A stretch of 64,000 nt of DNA from an uncultured Chloroflexales bacterium (lineage in GTDB: Bacteria; Chloroflexota; Chloroflexia; Chloroflexales; Chloroflexaceae), in NCBI GenBank assembly GCA_937918935.1, contig CAKZSI010000057.1, forward strand, positions 43,362-107,361, in the 5' to 3' direction. Positions within the stretch are counted from its first letter, which is position 1. Each line of letters begins with the position of its first letter. Below the pieces are notes generated by a model. It saw nothing but the letters and a program-made list of their open reading frames with translations, was not told the origin of the DNA and made no database searches. Below are positions 22,295-31,221 of this stretch, one piece after another. Both the position numbers and the translations under genes were made by a program.

Positions 22295-24502
22295 ATGTCC
22301 GATCTCCTCGAAGGCTTGAATCCCGCCCAGCGGCGCGCAGTAGAGACCGTCGCCGGGCCGGTGCTGGTGGTTGCCGGCCCCGGCAGCGGCAAGACGCGCG
22401 TGCTTACCCACCGCATCGCCTATCTTATCGCCGCCCAGGGCGTGGATCCGCTGAACATTCTCGCCGTGACCTTCACGAACAAGGCCGCCCGCGAGATGAA
22501 GGAGCGCCTCGATGTGTTGATCGGCCCCGCTCAGGCCCAGGCCCTGACCGTCGGCACTTTCCATAGCCTCTGCGCGCGCTTCCTCCGCCGCGATATTGTG
22601 CACCTGGGGCGCGAACGGGATTTCGCCATCTACGACAGCGACGACCAGGAACGCCTGATGCGCCGCGTGCTCCGCGATCTCAACCTCAACGAGAAGCAGA
22701 ACCCGCCCCGCGCTATCCACGCCCGCATCTCCAGCGCCAAAAATGAGTTGATCTCCCCACAGGAGTACGCCCGCCGCAACCGGACGTACTTCGATGAGAT
22801 TGTCACCCGCTGCTATGAGCGCTACCAGGCCCTCCTCCGCGAGGCCAACGCCCTCGATTTCGATGATCTGCTCGTCGAGACGGTGCGCCTCTTCGACCAG
22901 CACCCCGAGGTCCTGGCGAAGTATCAGGAACGCTACGTCTATCTGCTGGTGGATGAGTACCAGGACACCAACCACGCCCAGTACGTGCTGATCAAGCAAC
23001 TGGCCGCCCGGCGCCGCAACCTCTTCGTCGTCGGCGACGCCGACCAGAGCATCTACGGCTGGCGCGGCGCCGATGTGCGCAACATTCTCCAGTTCGAGCA
23101 GGACTATCCCGATGCCCGGGTCATTCTGCTCGAGCAGAACTACCGCTCCACCCAGAGCATCCTCGATACGGCCCAGGCGGTGATTACCGCTGGCGAGAAG
23201 CGCAAGCACGTCAAGCAACTCTGGACATCGAATGGCGCCGGGCCGCAGGTGATGCTCCACGAGGGCTACGACCAGGACGCCGAGGCGGCCTTTGTCGCCG
23301 ATGAGATCGCCCGGCTGGTCGCCGCTGGCGAGGCCCGCTACCGTGACTGCGCCGTGATGTACCGCACCAACGCCCAGTCCCGCGCCCTGGAAGAGGCCCT
23401 CTCACGCCGCGGCGTGCCCTACCAACTGATCGGCGGCCTGCGCTTCTGGGAGCGCAAAGAGGTCAAGGATACCCTGGCCTACCTGCGTCTCGCCGCCAAC
23501 CCCTACGATAGCATCAGCCTGACGCGCGTGCTGAACTGGCCCGCCCGCGGCATCGGCGAGCGCACCGAGGCCGAGTTGACCCGCTGGGCGGCCTCCCTCG
23601 GCGTGCCGCTCTACCAGGCCCTTAAAGAGTTGGAGGACGAAGACGCCCCCTCGCCCTTCGCCCCCCGCGCCGCCGCCGCTCTGCGCGGCTTCCTCGGCCT
23701 GGTTGACGGCCTGATCGCCGCCCGCCGCGAGTTGCCCCTGCTCAAGTTGCTCGAAACGCTCATCGAGCGCATCGAGTTGCGCGAGACGCTGCTCCGCGAG
23801 TACGGCGAGGAGTCAGCCGATGAGCGCTGGGCCAACATCCAGGAGCTTGCCGCCTTCGCCGGGCGCTACGCCGGTCTGCCCATCGAGCAGCAATTGCCCC
23901 AGTTTCTCGAAGAGGTGGCCCTGGTCGCCGATGTAGACCGGATTGACCCCCAGGCCGACGCAGTGACCTGTATCACCCTGCACCAGGCCAAGGGGCTGGA
24001 GTACGCGGTGGTGTTTCTGGTGGGGCTTGAGGAGGGCCTGCTGCCCCACAGTCGCTCAACCGACGACCGCGAGCGGCTGGAGGAGGAACGGCGCCTGCTC
24101 TACGTGGGCATCACGCGGGCCAGGCGGCGCCTTTATCTCTGCCACGCTTTCCGCCGCGAGAGCTTCAACCGTACCAACCTGAGCGTGCCCTCGCGCTTTC
24201 TGGGCGATATTCCCCGCGAGTTGTTGAAGCGGTCCGTCCAGCGCCCGGCGATCGCCGCCCCGGCCCGCCAGCGCCTCGCGCGCTCCCGCGATGCCTGGCG
24301 CGCCCCCACTCTGTCTCGCGCCGCTGGCGGCCCGGTCGAGGTGAGCTTCTTCCCCGGTCAACGGGTGCGCCACAACGCCTTTGGCGAGGGCGTGGTGGTC
24401 AGCAGCCGCCTGGTGGACGGCGACGAAGAGGTGACGGTCAGTTTCGCCGACCGCGAACGGCGCCTGCTCGCCAGCTTCGCCCGCCTCGAACGGCTTGGCT
24501 GA
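22295..24502 (+). CDS. pcrA: Superfamily 1 DNA helicase, UvrD/PcrA type
   Basis: The product is a 735-residue 3'-to-5' DNA helicase acting in nucleotide-excision and mismatch repair and in clearing replication blocks. MSDLLEGLNPAQRRAV carries the Q motif; Walker A is AGPGSGKT (27-34), motif Ia TFTNKAAREMKERL, and Walker B DEYQD (220-224). Motif III is GDADQSIYGWRGAD, motif IV LEQNYRST, motif V ITLHQAKGLEY, and motif VI VGITRARRRLYL. The C-terminal domain FFPGQRVRHNAFGEGVVVSS is the PcrA/UvrD RNA-polymerase-binding Tudor-like fold. Length and order are standard. pcrA is preferred over uvrD by convention in monoderm bacteria, but the two cannot be told apart here. It stands with mutL (60.1 kb) as DNA-repair content of the window. 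Confidence 0.95.
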   Translation: MSDLLEGLNPAQRRAVETVAGPVLVVAGPGSGKTRVLTHRIAYLIAAQGVDPLNILAVTFTNKAAREMKERLDVLIGPAQAQALTVGTFHSLCARFLRRDIVHLGRERDFAIYDSDDQERLMRRVLRDLNLNEKQNPPRAIHARISSAKNELISPQEYARRNRTYFDEIVTRCYERYQALLREANALDFDDLLVETVRLFDQHPEVLAKYQERYVYLLVDEYQDTNHAQYVLIKQLAARRRNLFVVGDADQSIYGWRGADVRNILQFEQDYPDARVILLEQNYRSTQSILDTAQAVITAGEKRKHVKQLWTSNGAGPQVMLHEGYDQDAEAAFVADEIARLVAAGEARYRDCAVMYRTNAQSRALEEALSRRGVPYQLIGGLRFWERKEVKDTLAYLRLAANPYDSISLTRVLNWPARGIGERTEAELTRWAASLGVPLYQALKELEDEDAPSPFAPRAAAALRGFLGLVDGLIAARRELPLLKLLETLIERIELRETLLREYGEESADERWANIQELAAFAGRYAGLPIEQQLPQFLEEVALVADVDRIDPQADAVTCITLHQAKGLEYAVVFLVGLEEGLLPHSRSTDDRERLEEERRLLYVGITRARRRLYLCHAFRRESFNRTNLSVPSRFLGDIPRELLKRSVQRPAIAAPARQRLARSRDAWRAPTLSRAAGGPVEVSFFPGQRVRHNAFGEGVVVSSRLVDGDEEVTVSFADRERRLLASFARLERLG

Positions 24503-24567
24503 TGCCAGGTGCGCGAACGCCATCGCCCAGGTTCAGCAGACCGCCCCATCCCTCTATCTAACCTCCG

Positions 24568-25449
24568 CTACTCCCGGCGCAGCCGCTCCACCAGGAACTC
24601 CCGCAACGCCCGTGCCGCCGGCGAGGCCACCCGGTCCCCCCGCCAGACCAGCCCCAGACTGCGCGTGAGGTGCTGATCGGTGACCTTGAGGGCGATGAGG
24701 TCGCTGGTCTCCTGCACGGCCAGGCGCGGCACCAGGGCGATGCCGATGCCCGCGGCGACGAAGCGCAACAGCGTGTCGGTCTCGCCGCCGTCGAGCACCA
24801 CCCGTGGCGCGAAACCGGCGGCCTGGCAGGCGCTCAGGGTCGCCTCGCGCAGTTCGTAGTTCTGCGGCGAGAGCACCCACGCTTCGTCGCGCAGTTCGGT
24901 GAAGGCCACCGTCTCGCGGGTCGCCAGGGGATGCTCGCGCCACACCGCGATCACCATCTCCTCGCTGAACAACGGCACCACTGTAAGATGCTCATCCTCG
25001 ACCGGCAGGGTCACCACCGCGACGTCGGTCAGCCCCGTCTCCAGCAAATCGAGCAGCGTTTGCACGCCCGCCTCGTGCAGCCGCAACTCGATCCCAGGGT
25101 ACTGCCGGTTGAAGGCTGTCAGCACCGGGGGCAGCAGTTGCATGCCCACTGTCGGCGGGGCGCCCACCGTTGCTCGCCCCCGTCGCAGCCCGATGCGTTC
25201 GGCCATCTCCGCCCGCGCCGCCTCGACCTGCGCCATCACCGCGCGCGCGTGGGGCAGCAGCGCCTCACCCGCCTCCGTCAGACGCACATTGCGACCCACC
25301 CGGTCGAACAGCGCGACCCCCAACTCCTGCTCCAACTGGCTGATCTGTTTGCTGAGGGCCGGCTGGGCAATGTGCAACTCGGCTGCCGCGCGGGTCACGT
25401 GGGAATGGCGCGCTACCGCTTCAAAGTACCGCAGGTGTCGAAGTTCCAT
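24568..25449 (-). CDS. LysR-type transcriptional regulator
   Basis: The product has 293 residues. The winged helix-turn-helix (1 to about 60) is standard: MELRHLRYFEAVARHSHVTRAAAELHIAQPALSKQISQLEQELGVALFDR. A linker helix and a periplasmic-binding-like effector domain follow (about 90-293), with RATVGAPPTVGMQLLPPVLTAF and TDTLLRFVAAGIGIALVPRLAV. The effector cannot be named. ATG at 25449 gives the canonical start. It is divergent from the VanW gene, and a perfect 12-base inverted repeat stands between them at 25511, a plausible operator for either gene. Confidence 0.93.
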   Translation of the reverse strand: MELRHLRYFEAVARHSHVTRAAAELHIAQPALSKQISQLEQELGVALFDRVGRNVRLTEAGEALLPHARAVMAQVEAARAEMAERIGLRRGRATVGAPPTVGMQLLPPVLTAFNRQYPGIELRLHEAGVQTLLDLLETGLTDVAVVTLPVEDEHLTVVPLFSEEMVIAVWREHPLATRETVAFTELRDEAWVLSPQNYELREATLSACQAAGFAPRVVLDGGETDTLLRFVAAGIGIALVPRLAVQETSDLIALKVTDQHLTRSLGLVWRGDRVASPAARALREFLVERLRRE

Positions 25450-25510
25450 AGACGGCTCTCCAGACTCCGTGTTCCGGAGACATGGCACGTTCCAGCAACG
25501 GCCCTGCCTG

Positions 25511-25540
25511 TGTAGCTACGACTCGCCTGTCGTAGCTACA
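25511..25540. promoter_or_regulatory. Perfect inverted repeat, possible LysR operator
   Basis: TGTAGCTACGAC and GTCGTAGCTACA with a 6-base loop, 62 bases upstream of the LysR start. LysR sites are T-N11-A dyads and this is longer and more symmetrical, so a mobile palindrome is the other reading. Confidence 0.45.
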
Positions 25541-25570
25541 TAAAGTATAACAGATTGGATATAGGTGTCG

Positions 25571-25579
25571 TGCTATAAT
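25571..25579 (+). promoter_or_regulatory. Extended -10 element upstream of the VanW gene
   Basis: TGCTATAAT, about 134 bases before the VanW start. A composite hairpin element lies in the leader between them. Confidence 0.5.
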
Positions 25580-25626
25580 GGCGGCGTTCGGCATAGTTCG
25601 GGCCAGCCCGCCGCCGGTTCGAGGGG

Positions 25627-25682
25627 TATGGGCAAACCTGGTTTCCCCATACCCCTGCCCGTGGGAGGGCGCAGCCCTCCCA
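25627..25682. repeat. Composite dispersed element in the VanW leader
   Basis: TGGGCAAACCTGGTTTCCCC, ATACCCCTGCCC, then GGGAGGGCGCAGCCCTCCC (25663-25682). It falls between the promoter and the start codon, so it is transcribed into the leader RNA. Confidence 0.85.
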
Positions 25683-25712
25683 GGATCACAAGCATTCACT
25701 TCTGAGGTGTCT

Positions 25713-27122
25713 ATGTACCGCTGGCTGCTGGCGCTCGTGATCGGGCTGATCCTCGTTCCCTCCTCCGCCCTTGCCGCACCCCCGCAAGCGCCCGGTTCCC
25801 AGGCCTTCCCGACAAGCAGCGTGGTCTACTTTCCCGAAACCGGTCACAACGTCGCCATGCAGCTCAAGCGCTTCTTCGACGCCTATGGCGGCGTTGCCAC
25901 CTTCGGCATGCCACTCACCGAGTTGATAGTCGGCACCGATGGCTTGCAGGTGCAGTACTTCGAACGGGCCCGGCTGGAGCTTCGCCCCACCGCGCCCCCC
26001 GACGCGCGGGTCACTGTCACCCGCGCCGGCGCCCTGCTCAGCGAGGGCCGCAGCGACCCCGCCTTCGCCTGGCTCGTTGCCTCGCCAGATCCGGAACGCA
26101 CGTTCTTTCCCGAGTCGGGCCATACCCTCGGCGGCGCCTTCGGCTGGTTCTGGCAGACCCGTGGGGGCCTGCCGATCTTCGGTTACCCCATATCCGAGGA
26201 GTTCTACGAATACGATCCGGACTCTGGTCAGGAACGGCTCGTGCAGTACTTCGAGCGTGCCCGCTTCGTGTACTATCCCGAGCATATGGGCGCCGACAAT
26301 GAGGTGATGCTCAGCCCCCTCGGGCGCCAGTTGCTGCAACGCGATCCGCTCGCCCTCGCCGCCACCGCACCGGCCCGGCCCATCACCCTCCTTGGCGAGG
26401 CCTCCACCGGCTTCTCCACCTCCTCGACCTCGCGGGTGACCAACATCCAGCGCGCCACCGCCCTGATTGATGGCTACGTGGTGCCTGCCGGGGCCGAGTT
26501 CTCCTTCATCAGCATTGGCGATTTCTCCGAGGCCAATGGCTTCGTTGACGGCTACGCCATCGTCGGCGGCCGCCTCGAAAAGGTCATCGGCGGCGGGCTG
26601 TGCCAGGTCTCCACCACCCTCTTTCGCGCCGTCTCCAACGCCGGGCTGAACGTGACCCGCCGTGTGCCCCATAGCCATATCGTCTATTTCTATGATGATG
26701 TTATCGGCTTCGACGCCACCGTTTTCGTGCCCGGGGTTGACTTTCGCTGGCGCAACGATACCCGCGGCCCGGTGTACATCATTGGCATCGTTGATCTGAA
26801 CCGCGAGCGCCTGACCTTCCAGCTCTTCGGCGAGGGCGATGGACGCACCGTGCGCTATGAGGGGCCGTTCAAAGCCAACTGGACCCAGCCCGGTCCCCCG
26901 GTCTGGCAGTTCGACCCCGGTCTGCCCCGGGGCGCCGTGCGCCAGCTTGTTCACGGGCGCCCCGGTGTTGATGTGACCCTGCGGCGGATCATTACCTTCG
27001 CCAACGGCCAGACGCGGGTGGACCCGTACATCACCCGCTATACGCCCTGGGAGGATTTCTACCTCTATGGCCCGGGCGTAACGCCGCCGCGAGGCGCCAG
27101 GGTGATCGCTCCGCGCAATTAG
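25713..27122 (+). CDS. Secreted VanW-domain protein with two FPETGH/YFERAR repeats
   Basis: The 469-residue protein has a signal peptide MYRWLLALVIGLILVPSSALAAP. Two repeats follow. The first runs from YFPETGHNVAMQLKRFFDAYGG to VQYFERARLELRP. The second runs from FFPESGHTLGGAFGWFWQTRGG to LVQYFERARFVYYPEH. This repeat is frequent in secreted Chloroflexota proteins. The VanW domain lies at about 225-390 (FSTSSTSRVTNIQRATALIDG, GAEFSFISIGDFSE, VIGGGLCQVSTTLFRAV, VPHSHIVYFYDDVIGFDATV). A G5-like tail (about 395-455) includes RRIITFANGQTRVDPYITRY. VanW domains are found in glycopeptide-resistance clusters and peptidoglycan-linked proteins; the activity is not established. No other resistance gene is nearby. 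Confidence 0.88.
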   Translation: MYRWLLALVIGLILVPSSALAAPPQAPGSQAFPTSSVVYFPETGHNVAMQLKRFFDAYGGVATFGMPLTELIVGTDGLQVQYFERARLELRPTAPPDARVTVTRAGALLSEGRSDPAFAWLVASPDPERTFFPESGHTLGGAFGWFWQTRGGLPIFGYPISEEFYEYDPDSGQERLVQYFERARFVYYPEHMGADNEVMLSPLGRQLLQRDPLALAATAPARPITLLGEASTGFSTSSTSRVTNIQRATALIDGYVVPAGAEFSFISIGDFSEANGFVDGYAIVGGRLEKVIGGGLCQVSTTLFRAVSNAGLNVTRRVPHSHIVYFYDDVIGFDATVFVPGVDFRWRNDTRGPVYIIGIVDLNRERLTFQLFGEGDGRTVRYEGPFKANWTQPGPPVWQFDPGLPRGAVRQLVHGRPGVDVTLRRIITFANGQTRVDPYITRYTPWEDFYLYGPGVTPPRGARVIAPRN

Positions 27123-27161
27123 AGACTCTTTCAATGACGATTGACGGCCGGTTGGAGGAGC

Positions 27162-27195
27162 GTGGGGAAACCGGGGTTCTCCACGCCCCGGCCCT
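27162..27195. repeat. Dispersed palindrome copy
   Basis: GTGGGGAAACCGGGGTTCTC then CACGCCCCGGCCC, preceded by GGTTGGAGGAGC. It fills most of the gap between the VanW and manA genes. Confidence 0.75.
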
Positions 27196-27234
27196 TCCAG
27201 CAACCAGGCGCCCCGCGCCCAATCCAACATCCAC

Positions 27235-28296
27235 ATGATCACCAGTCTTCCTCCCCTGATCACCAGGCGTAAACTCGTCGAACCGCTGTGGGGCGGCACG
27301 CGCCTCGCTACGTGGCTGGAGTTGCCCGAGCCGCGCCCCGCCCGCCTCGGCGAAAGCTGGCAGGTCTTCGACAGCAATCCCGTCGCGGAAGGGCCGTTCG
27401 CCGGGCGTACCCTGGCCGAGTTGGCACGGCATTACGGGCCGGCCCTGGTGGGCGCGCGCGCCGTTGCCCGCTACGGCGCCGATGTCCCCCTCCTGGCCAA
27501 GTTCATCGATGCCGCCGATCGCCTCTCCATCCAGGTCCATCCCGACGACGCCTACGCCCATCGCGTCGAGGCCCACACCGGCTTTCACGGCAAAACCGAG
27601 GCCTGGTACATCCTGGATGCCGCACCGGGCGCGACCGTCACCTATGGTCTCAAGCGCCCCTGCACCCGCGCCGAGTTCGCCGCCGCGGTCGCCGCCGGCA
27701 CGGTTGAAGCGTTGATGGCCCATCTCCCCGTGGCCCCCGGCGATGTGATCTTCGTCCCCGCCGGCACCCTTCACGCCATCAACGCCGGGATCATGCTCTT
27801 CGAGATCCAGCAGAAATCCGACCTGACCTATCGCGTGTATGACTACGGCCGCTGCGACCCGAAGACCGGCCAGCCGCGCGAGTTGCACCTGGAGAAGGCC
27901 CTCGACGTCAGCGTCTTCGCCCCCGCCCCACGCGGCGTCATCCGCCCTCTGCCCCTGGCGCCGGATCGTGACCTGCTCGTGGCCTGCCCGTCGTTTGCCC
28001 TGGAACGCTGGCGCGTGGCCCGGCGGACCGGTCTGGCGGTGGACCCGGGCAGTTTCGAGATCCTCACCGTGATTGACGGCGCAGGCGCCATCGAACCCGA
28101 GGACCCCCGGCACGCCCCCCTGGTCCTGCGGCGCGGCGACTCCGCCGTGCTGCCCGCCAGCCTGGGCGCCTGTAGCCTGCGCGGCCCGATGACCGTGCTG
28201 CGCGCCAGCATCCCCGACCTGGAGCAGCTTGCCGCCGCCGCTCGCGCCGCCGGCCACTCCGAGGAGCGCATCGGAGAGGTCATACACCCGGGGTAG
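27235..28296 (+). CDS. manA: Mannose-6-phosphate isomerase, class I
   Basis: The 353-residue cupin metalloenzyme interconverts mannose-6-phosphate and fructose-6-phosphate for GDP-mannose and glycan synthesis. Zinc-site blocks are LSIQVHPDDAYAHR (Gln and His), HGKTEAWYIL (Glu) and GDVIFVPAGTLHAI (His). The EIQQKSDLTYRVYDYGR segment holds the active-site Arg. The opening WGGTRLATWL and GESWQVFDS match the short Gram-positive form. ATG at 27235 is the first of the frame. It may serve the LCP- and lipid-linked glycan pathways of the window; that is inference. Confidence 0.93.
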   Translation: MITSLPPLITRRKLVEPLWGGTRLATWLELPEPRPARLGESWQVFDSNPVAEGPFAGRTLAELARHYGPALVGARAVARYGADVPLLAKFIDAADRLSIQVHPDDAYAHRVEAHTGFHGKTEAWYILDAAPGATVTYGLKRPCTRAEFAAAVAAGTVEALMAHLPVAPGDVIFVPAGTLHAINAGIMLFEIQQKSDLTYRVYDYGRCDPKTGQPRELHLEKALDVSVFAPAPRGVIRPLPLAPDRDLLVACPSFALERWRVARRTGLAVDPGSFEILTVIDGAGAIEPEDPRHAPLVLRRGDSAVLPASLGACSLRGPMTVLRASIPDLEQLAAAARAAGHSEERIGEVIHPG

Positions 28297-28451
28297 GGTT
28301 CTGACAACCAGTAGAGCATTAGATGCCCGGTGCTGTTCGTCCCTGACCCGCTCCCCTCTGAAGGCTACGGGTAGATAGGCAGGGACGACCGGCGAATCAC
28401 CGCTACCGCGCCCCATCCTGGCGCCGCGGCAATCCAGAATCCCCAATCGCC

Positions 28452-29204
28452 ATGTCTCTCCCCAACACCCGCCGCTTTTTCGTTGCCCCCGAGGCGCTGC
28501 GCGACGCGCAGGTGCGCCTGAGCGACCCGGAACTGGCGCGCCAGCTCGGGCGCGTGCTGCGACTGGCCCCCGGCGACCATGTGCTGCTGCTCGATGGATT
28601 GGGCATGGCCGCGGAAGTGGAACTGACCGCCATCGGGCGTAACGCCGTGATCGGCACGGTCGTGCGCCGGGAGGCGGCCGGAGGCGAACCACCGGTCAAC
28701 CTGACCTTCTACCTGCCCCTCATCCGTGCCGAACGCTTCGAGTGGGCCCTGCAAAAGTGTGTCGAGCTGGGCGCACGGCGCTTTGTGCCAACCCGCTGCG
28801 CCCGTTCCCTGGCCGCCGACCGGACCGACGCGCCCAGGCTGGAACGCTGGCGGCGCATCGTCCGCGAAGCCGCCGAGCAGTCGTGTCGCGGGGTCCTGCC
28901 CGAGGTAAGCGCGCCCCACTCCTTCGACGCCGCTGTGAGGGCCGCCGCGGGCGCCGATCTTGCCCTGCTGCTCTGGGAGGGGGATGCCCCCCATCTGCGC
29001 TCCATGCTGCGCGCCCACAGCAGCGGCGGGTGGAGCGGGCGCTCCATCCACATCCTCAGCGGCCCGGAGGGTGGCATCACCCCTGATGAACTGACATGCG
29101 CCCGCGAGCGTGGTATCATACCCGTATCACTTGGCGCGCGCGTCCTGCGCGCCGAAACCGCGCCCATCGCCGCCGCCGCGATGGTGCTCTATGAAACAGC
29201 GTAA
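28452..29204 (+). CDS. rsmE: 16S rRNA (uracil-1498-N3)-methyltransferase RsmE
   Basis: The 250-residue SPOUT-class methyltransferase modifies U1498 in the 30S decoding region. The N-terminal PUA-like domain starts MSLPNTRRFFVAPEALRD and includes HLLRVLRL-like QLGRVLRLAPGDHVLLLDG. The SPOUT knot has ERFEWALQKCVELGARRFVPTRCARS, RIVREAAEQSCRGVLPEV, the SAM-binding LSGPEGGITPDEL, and VSLGARVLRAETAPIAAAAMVL. All the family blocks are present and the length is standard. It is followed on the same strand by a C-terminal processing protease. Confidence 0.95.
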   Translation: MSLPNTRRFFVAPEALRDAQVRLSDPELARQLGRVLRLAPGDHVLLLDGLGMAAEVELTAIGRNAVIGTVVRREAAGGEPPVNLTFYLPLIRAERFEWALQKCVELGARRFVPTRCARSLAADRTDAPRLERWRRIVREAAEQSCRGVLPEVSAPHSFDAAVRAAAGADLALLLWEGDAPHLRSMLRAHSSGGWSGRSIHILSGPEGGITPDELTCARERGIIPVSLGARVLRAETAPIAAAAMVLYETA

Positions 29205-29354
29205 GCTGAATAGTGGGAAGGTGCAGCCCTCTCCGCGCCCCTGTCGAAGGGGAGGGTTTGCGAGGGTTACGCCGCTCCTAAGAACATCATTCTCAGTTCC
29301 AGGGTCAGGGCGATCGTTCGCCCTGGCTCTACGCCTGACTGCAAAGGCCCACAT

Positions 29355-30722
29355 ATGATACGCACCTCTCGCGCGGTCACCCTGGGAGCGCTCGTTGCCG
29401 TCCTGGTCGGCGTGGCGGCCTTCGCCGCTGGCTGGGCCACTGCGCGTGTCGTTGGAACGACCCCCGTTGACACCTTCCTGGCCCGCGTCGCCAACCGTGA
29501 CCTCCGCGCCGAAACGCCAGCAAACGCGCGGGCGGATTTTGCTGTCTTCTGGCAGGTGTGGGACCTGGTGCAGGCCGAGTTCTATCGCCAGGAGCCGCTC
29601 GACCAGCGCAAGATGGTCTACGGCGCCATCCAGGGGATGCTCACCTCCCTTGGTGATGAATACACAACCTTTCAGGAGCCGGACCTGGCGGCCCAGAATC
29701 GTGAGTCGATGCAGGGGCGCTTCGAGGGCATCGGGGCCTACCTGGGAGTGCAAGACGGCGCGATTGTCATTGACCGGCCCTTCCCTGGCTCGCCCGCCGA
29801 GCGCGCCGGTCTCCGTTCGGGTGACGTGGTGGTAGCGGTTGATGGCGTGGCGCTTGCCGAGGTGATCGCTGGTCTGCCTGACGGTGAGGCCACCGCCAGG
29901 GCCGCCGCGCGCATCCGGGGCCCTAAGGGTACTGTGGTGACCCTCACCCTGCGCCGCCCCCCTGACACACAGACCTTTGACGTGGCGATCACCCGCGATG
30001 AGGTGCCGATTATCACCGTGAACGCCCAGATGCTCGATAACGGCGTGGCCTACATCCAGATTACCGAGTTCAAGGCCACTACCACCCAGTTGCTCGACGA
30101 GGCGCTGCGCGACCTGATCCCCCGGCGCCCCCGCAGCGTCGTGCTTGACCTGCGGAATAATCCCGGCGGCTTCCTCACCACCGCCCAGGAGGTGCTCGGG
30201 CGCTTCTACGACGGCGTGGCGCTCTACGAGCGCGAAAACGGCGGCGTGGAGAAAGAGTTGCGTACCATCGTCGGCCCTGCCGATACGCGCCTCTACGAGG
30301 CGCCCATGGTGGTGCTGATCAACGGCGGCTCGGCCAGCGCCGCCGAAATCGTCGCCGGCGCTCTGCGCGACAGCCGCCCGAACACCGTCCTGCTCGGCGA
30401 AAAGAGCTTTGGTAAGGGGTCGGTGCAGAACATCCACCACCTCAGCGATGGCAGCAGCGCCCGTATTACCATCGCCCACTGGCTCACGCCCAACCGGACG
30501 GCCATCCACCGCATCGGGATCACCCCGCAGTACGAGGTCGCCGCCTCGGAGGACCCGCAGTACGCCGTGCCCTGCGTTACCAACCGGCAACCCGCCGAAG
30601 GCCAGGCGACCTGCGCCGACGCGCAACTGGCCTGGGGGTTGAACGTGCTCGCCGGCATGGCCCCGCCGCCGCTCCCCACGGGCGCGTTACTCCCGGTCGT
30701 GCCGGGCCTCAGGGCGGCATAG
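29355..30722 (+). CDS. S41-family C-terminal processing peptidase (CtpA-like)
   Basis: The 455-residue secreted protease is anchored by an N-terminal helix (about 8-31, TLGALVAVLVGVAAFAAGWATARVV). A cap region carries YGAIQGMLTSLGDEYTTF. A PDZ domain spans about 120-205 (GIGAYLGVQDGAIVIDRPFPGSPAERAGLRSGDVVVAVDG). The S41 core has AYIQITEF, LDLRNNPGG, nucleophile Ser326 in NGGSASAAEIVAGAL, and Lys354 in SFGKGSVQ. The enzyme trims or degrades exported proteins from their C-termini. A Pro-rich tail ends the protein. A hairpin with a 10-base stem begins 24 bases after the stop codon. A TGGTATCAT inside rsmE (29111) could be its promoter. Confidence 0.93.
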   Translation: MIRTSRAVTLGALVAVLVGVAAFAAGWATARVVGTTPVDTFLARVANRDLRAETPANARADFAVFWQVWDLVQAEFYRQEPLDQRKMVYGAIQGMLTSLGDEYTTFQEPDLAAQNRESMQGRFEGIGAYLGVQDGAIVIDRPFPGSPAERAGLRSGDVVVAVDGVALAEVIAGLPDGEATARAAARIRGPKGTVVTLTLRRPPDTQTFDVAITRDEVPIITVNAQMLDNGVAYIQITEFKATTTQLLDEALRDLIPRRPRSVVLDLRNNPGGFLTTAQEVLGRFYDGVALYERENGGVEKELRTIVGPADTRLYEAPMVVLINGGSASAAEIVAGALRDSRPNTVLLGEKSFGKGSVQNIHHLSDGSSARITIAHWLTPNRTAIHRIGITPQYEVAASEDPQYAVPCVTNRQPAEGQATCADAQLAWGLNVLAGMAPPPLPTGALLPVVPGLRAA

Positions 30723-30745
30723 GGTGCAACCGGCCCCAAAGTAAA

Positions 30746-30770
30746 TCGGCCGCCCTGGCGGGGCGGCCGA
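30746..30770 (+). terminator. Hairpin after the protease gene
   Basis: TCGGCCGCCC and GGGCGGCCGA form a perfect 10-base stem with loop TGGCG. No T-tract follows. Confidence 0.55.
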
Positions 30771-31221
30771 CCTGCGAAGCCCTGGTCGTTGGCTGAGAGA
30801 GGGGTAAATTGGGGACGGCGGCCCGGCGAACCGGTGACCTTTGCGGGAAACCCCGCCTTCAGGCGCCACCGTAGCAGAATAGAGGAGTTGTGTGTGCGAA
30901 CCTGTTGTTCAGTTTGGTGCGGCTTGAGCGGCCCCCGGGCGAGAACCCTGAGAACTCGCTCCTGTTGGGACAGCCACGACCGCGCTTCACAGCGCTCAGT
31001 ATAATTGTTTTGACGCTATGCGTAAGAAAAGAAACACGTACCGATTGTTGCGAATGCGCCACTGTCTTGCTCACCGATTGAACGCCCCTTGAACAGAGCG
31101 AACAGACGTGCTATAATACAAATCTATCGCATTGCGATGCGGCCGGCGTGGTATACTTGCCGTGCGCCGCAGTATCCCGTCGCAGGTGGCCAGAGGGCCG
31201 CCTCCTGGTTATCATCGGTCT
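30771..31221. other. Gene-free leader with possible RNA structure and promoter
   Basis: About 450 bases. CCGG-CGAA-CCGG and GCGGG-AAAC-CCCGC small stems lie at about 30831-30860, and GCGAG / CTCGC near 30942-30962. The region is less GC-rich toward 31000-31090. The promoter at 31089 reads into the pseudokinase gene. I cannot match it to a known riboswitch. Confidence 0.4.
31089..31117 (+). promoter_or_regulatory. Promoter of the pseudokinase gene
   Basis: TTGAAC (31089-31094), 17-base spacer, TGC then TATAAT (31112-31117). It is the best-spaced promoter in the window, giving a leader of about 100 bases. A second extended -10, TGGTATACT, lies near 31149. Confidence 0.65.

Noticed and set aside
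25713..27122. Glycopeptide (vancomycin) resistance cluster
   Set aside because: Only a VanW domain is present. No vanH, vanA, vanX, vanS or vanR is near, and VanW domains are common in non-resistant bacteria.
30771..31000. Riboswitch or other known structured RNA ahead of the pseudokinase gene
   Set aside because: Small stems are visible, but none of the core motifs of known classes that I could compare was found.
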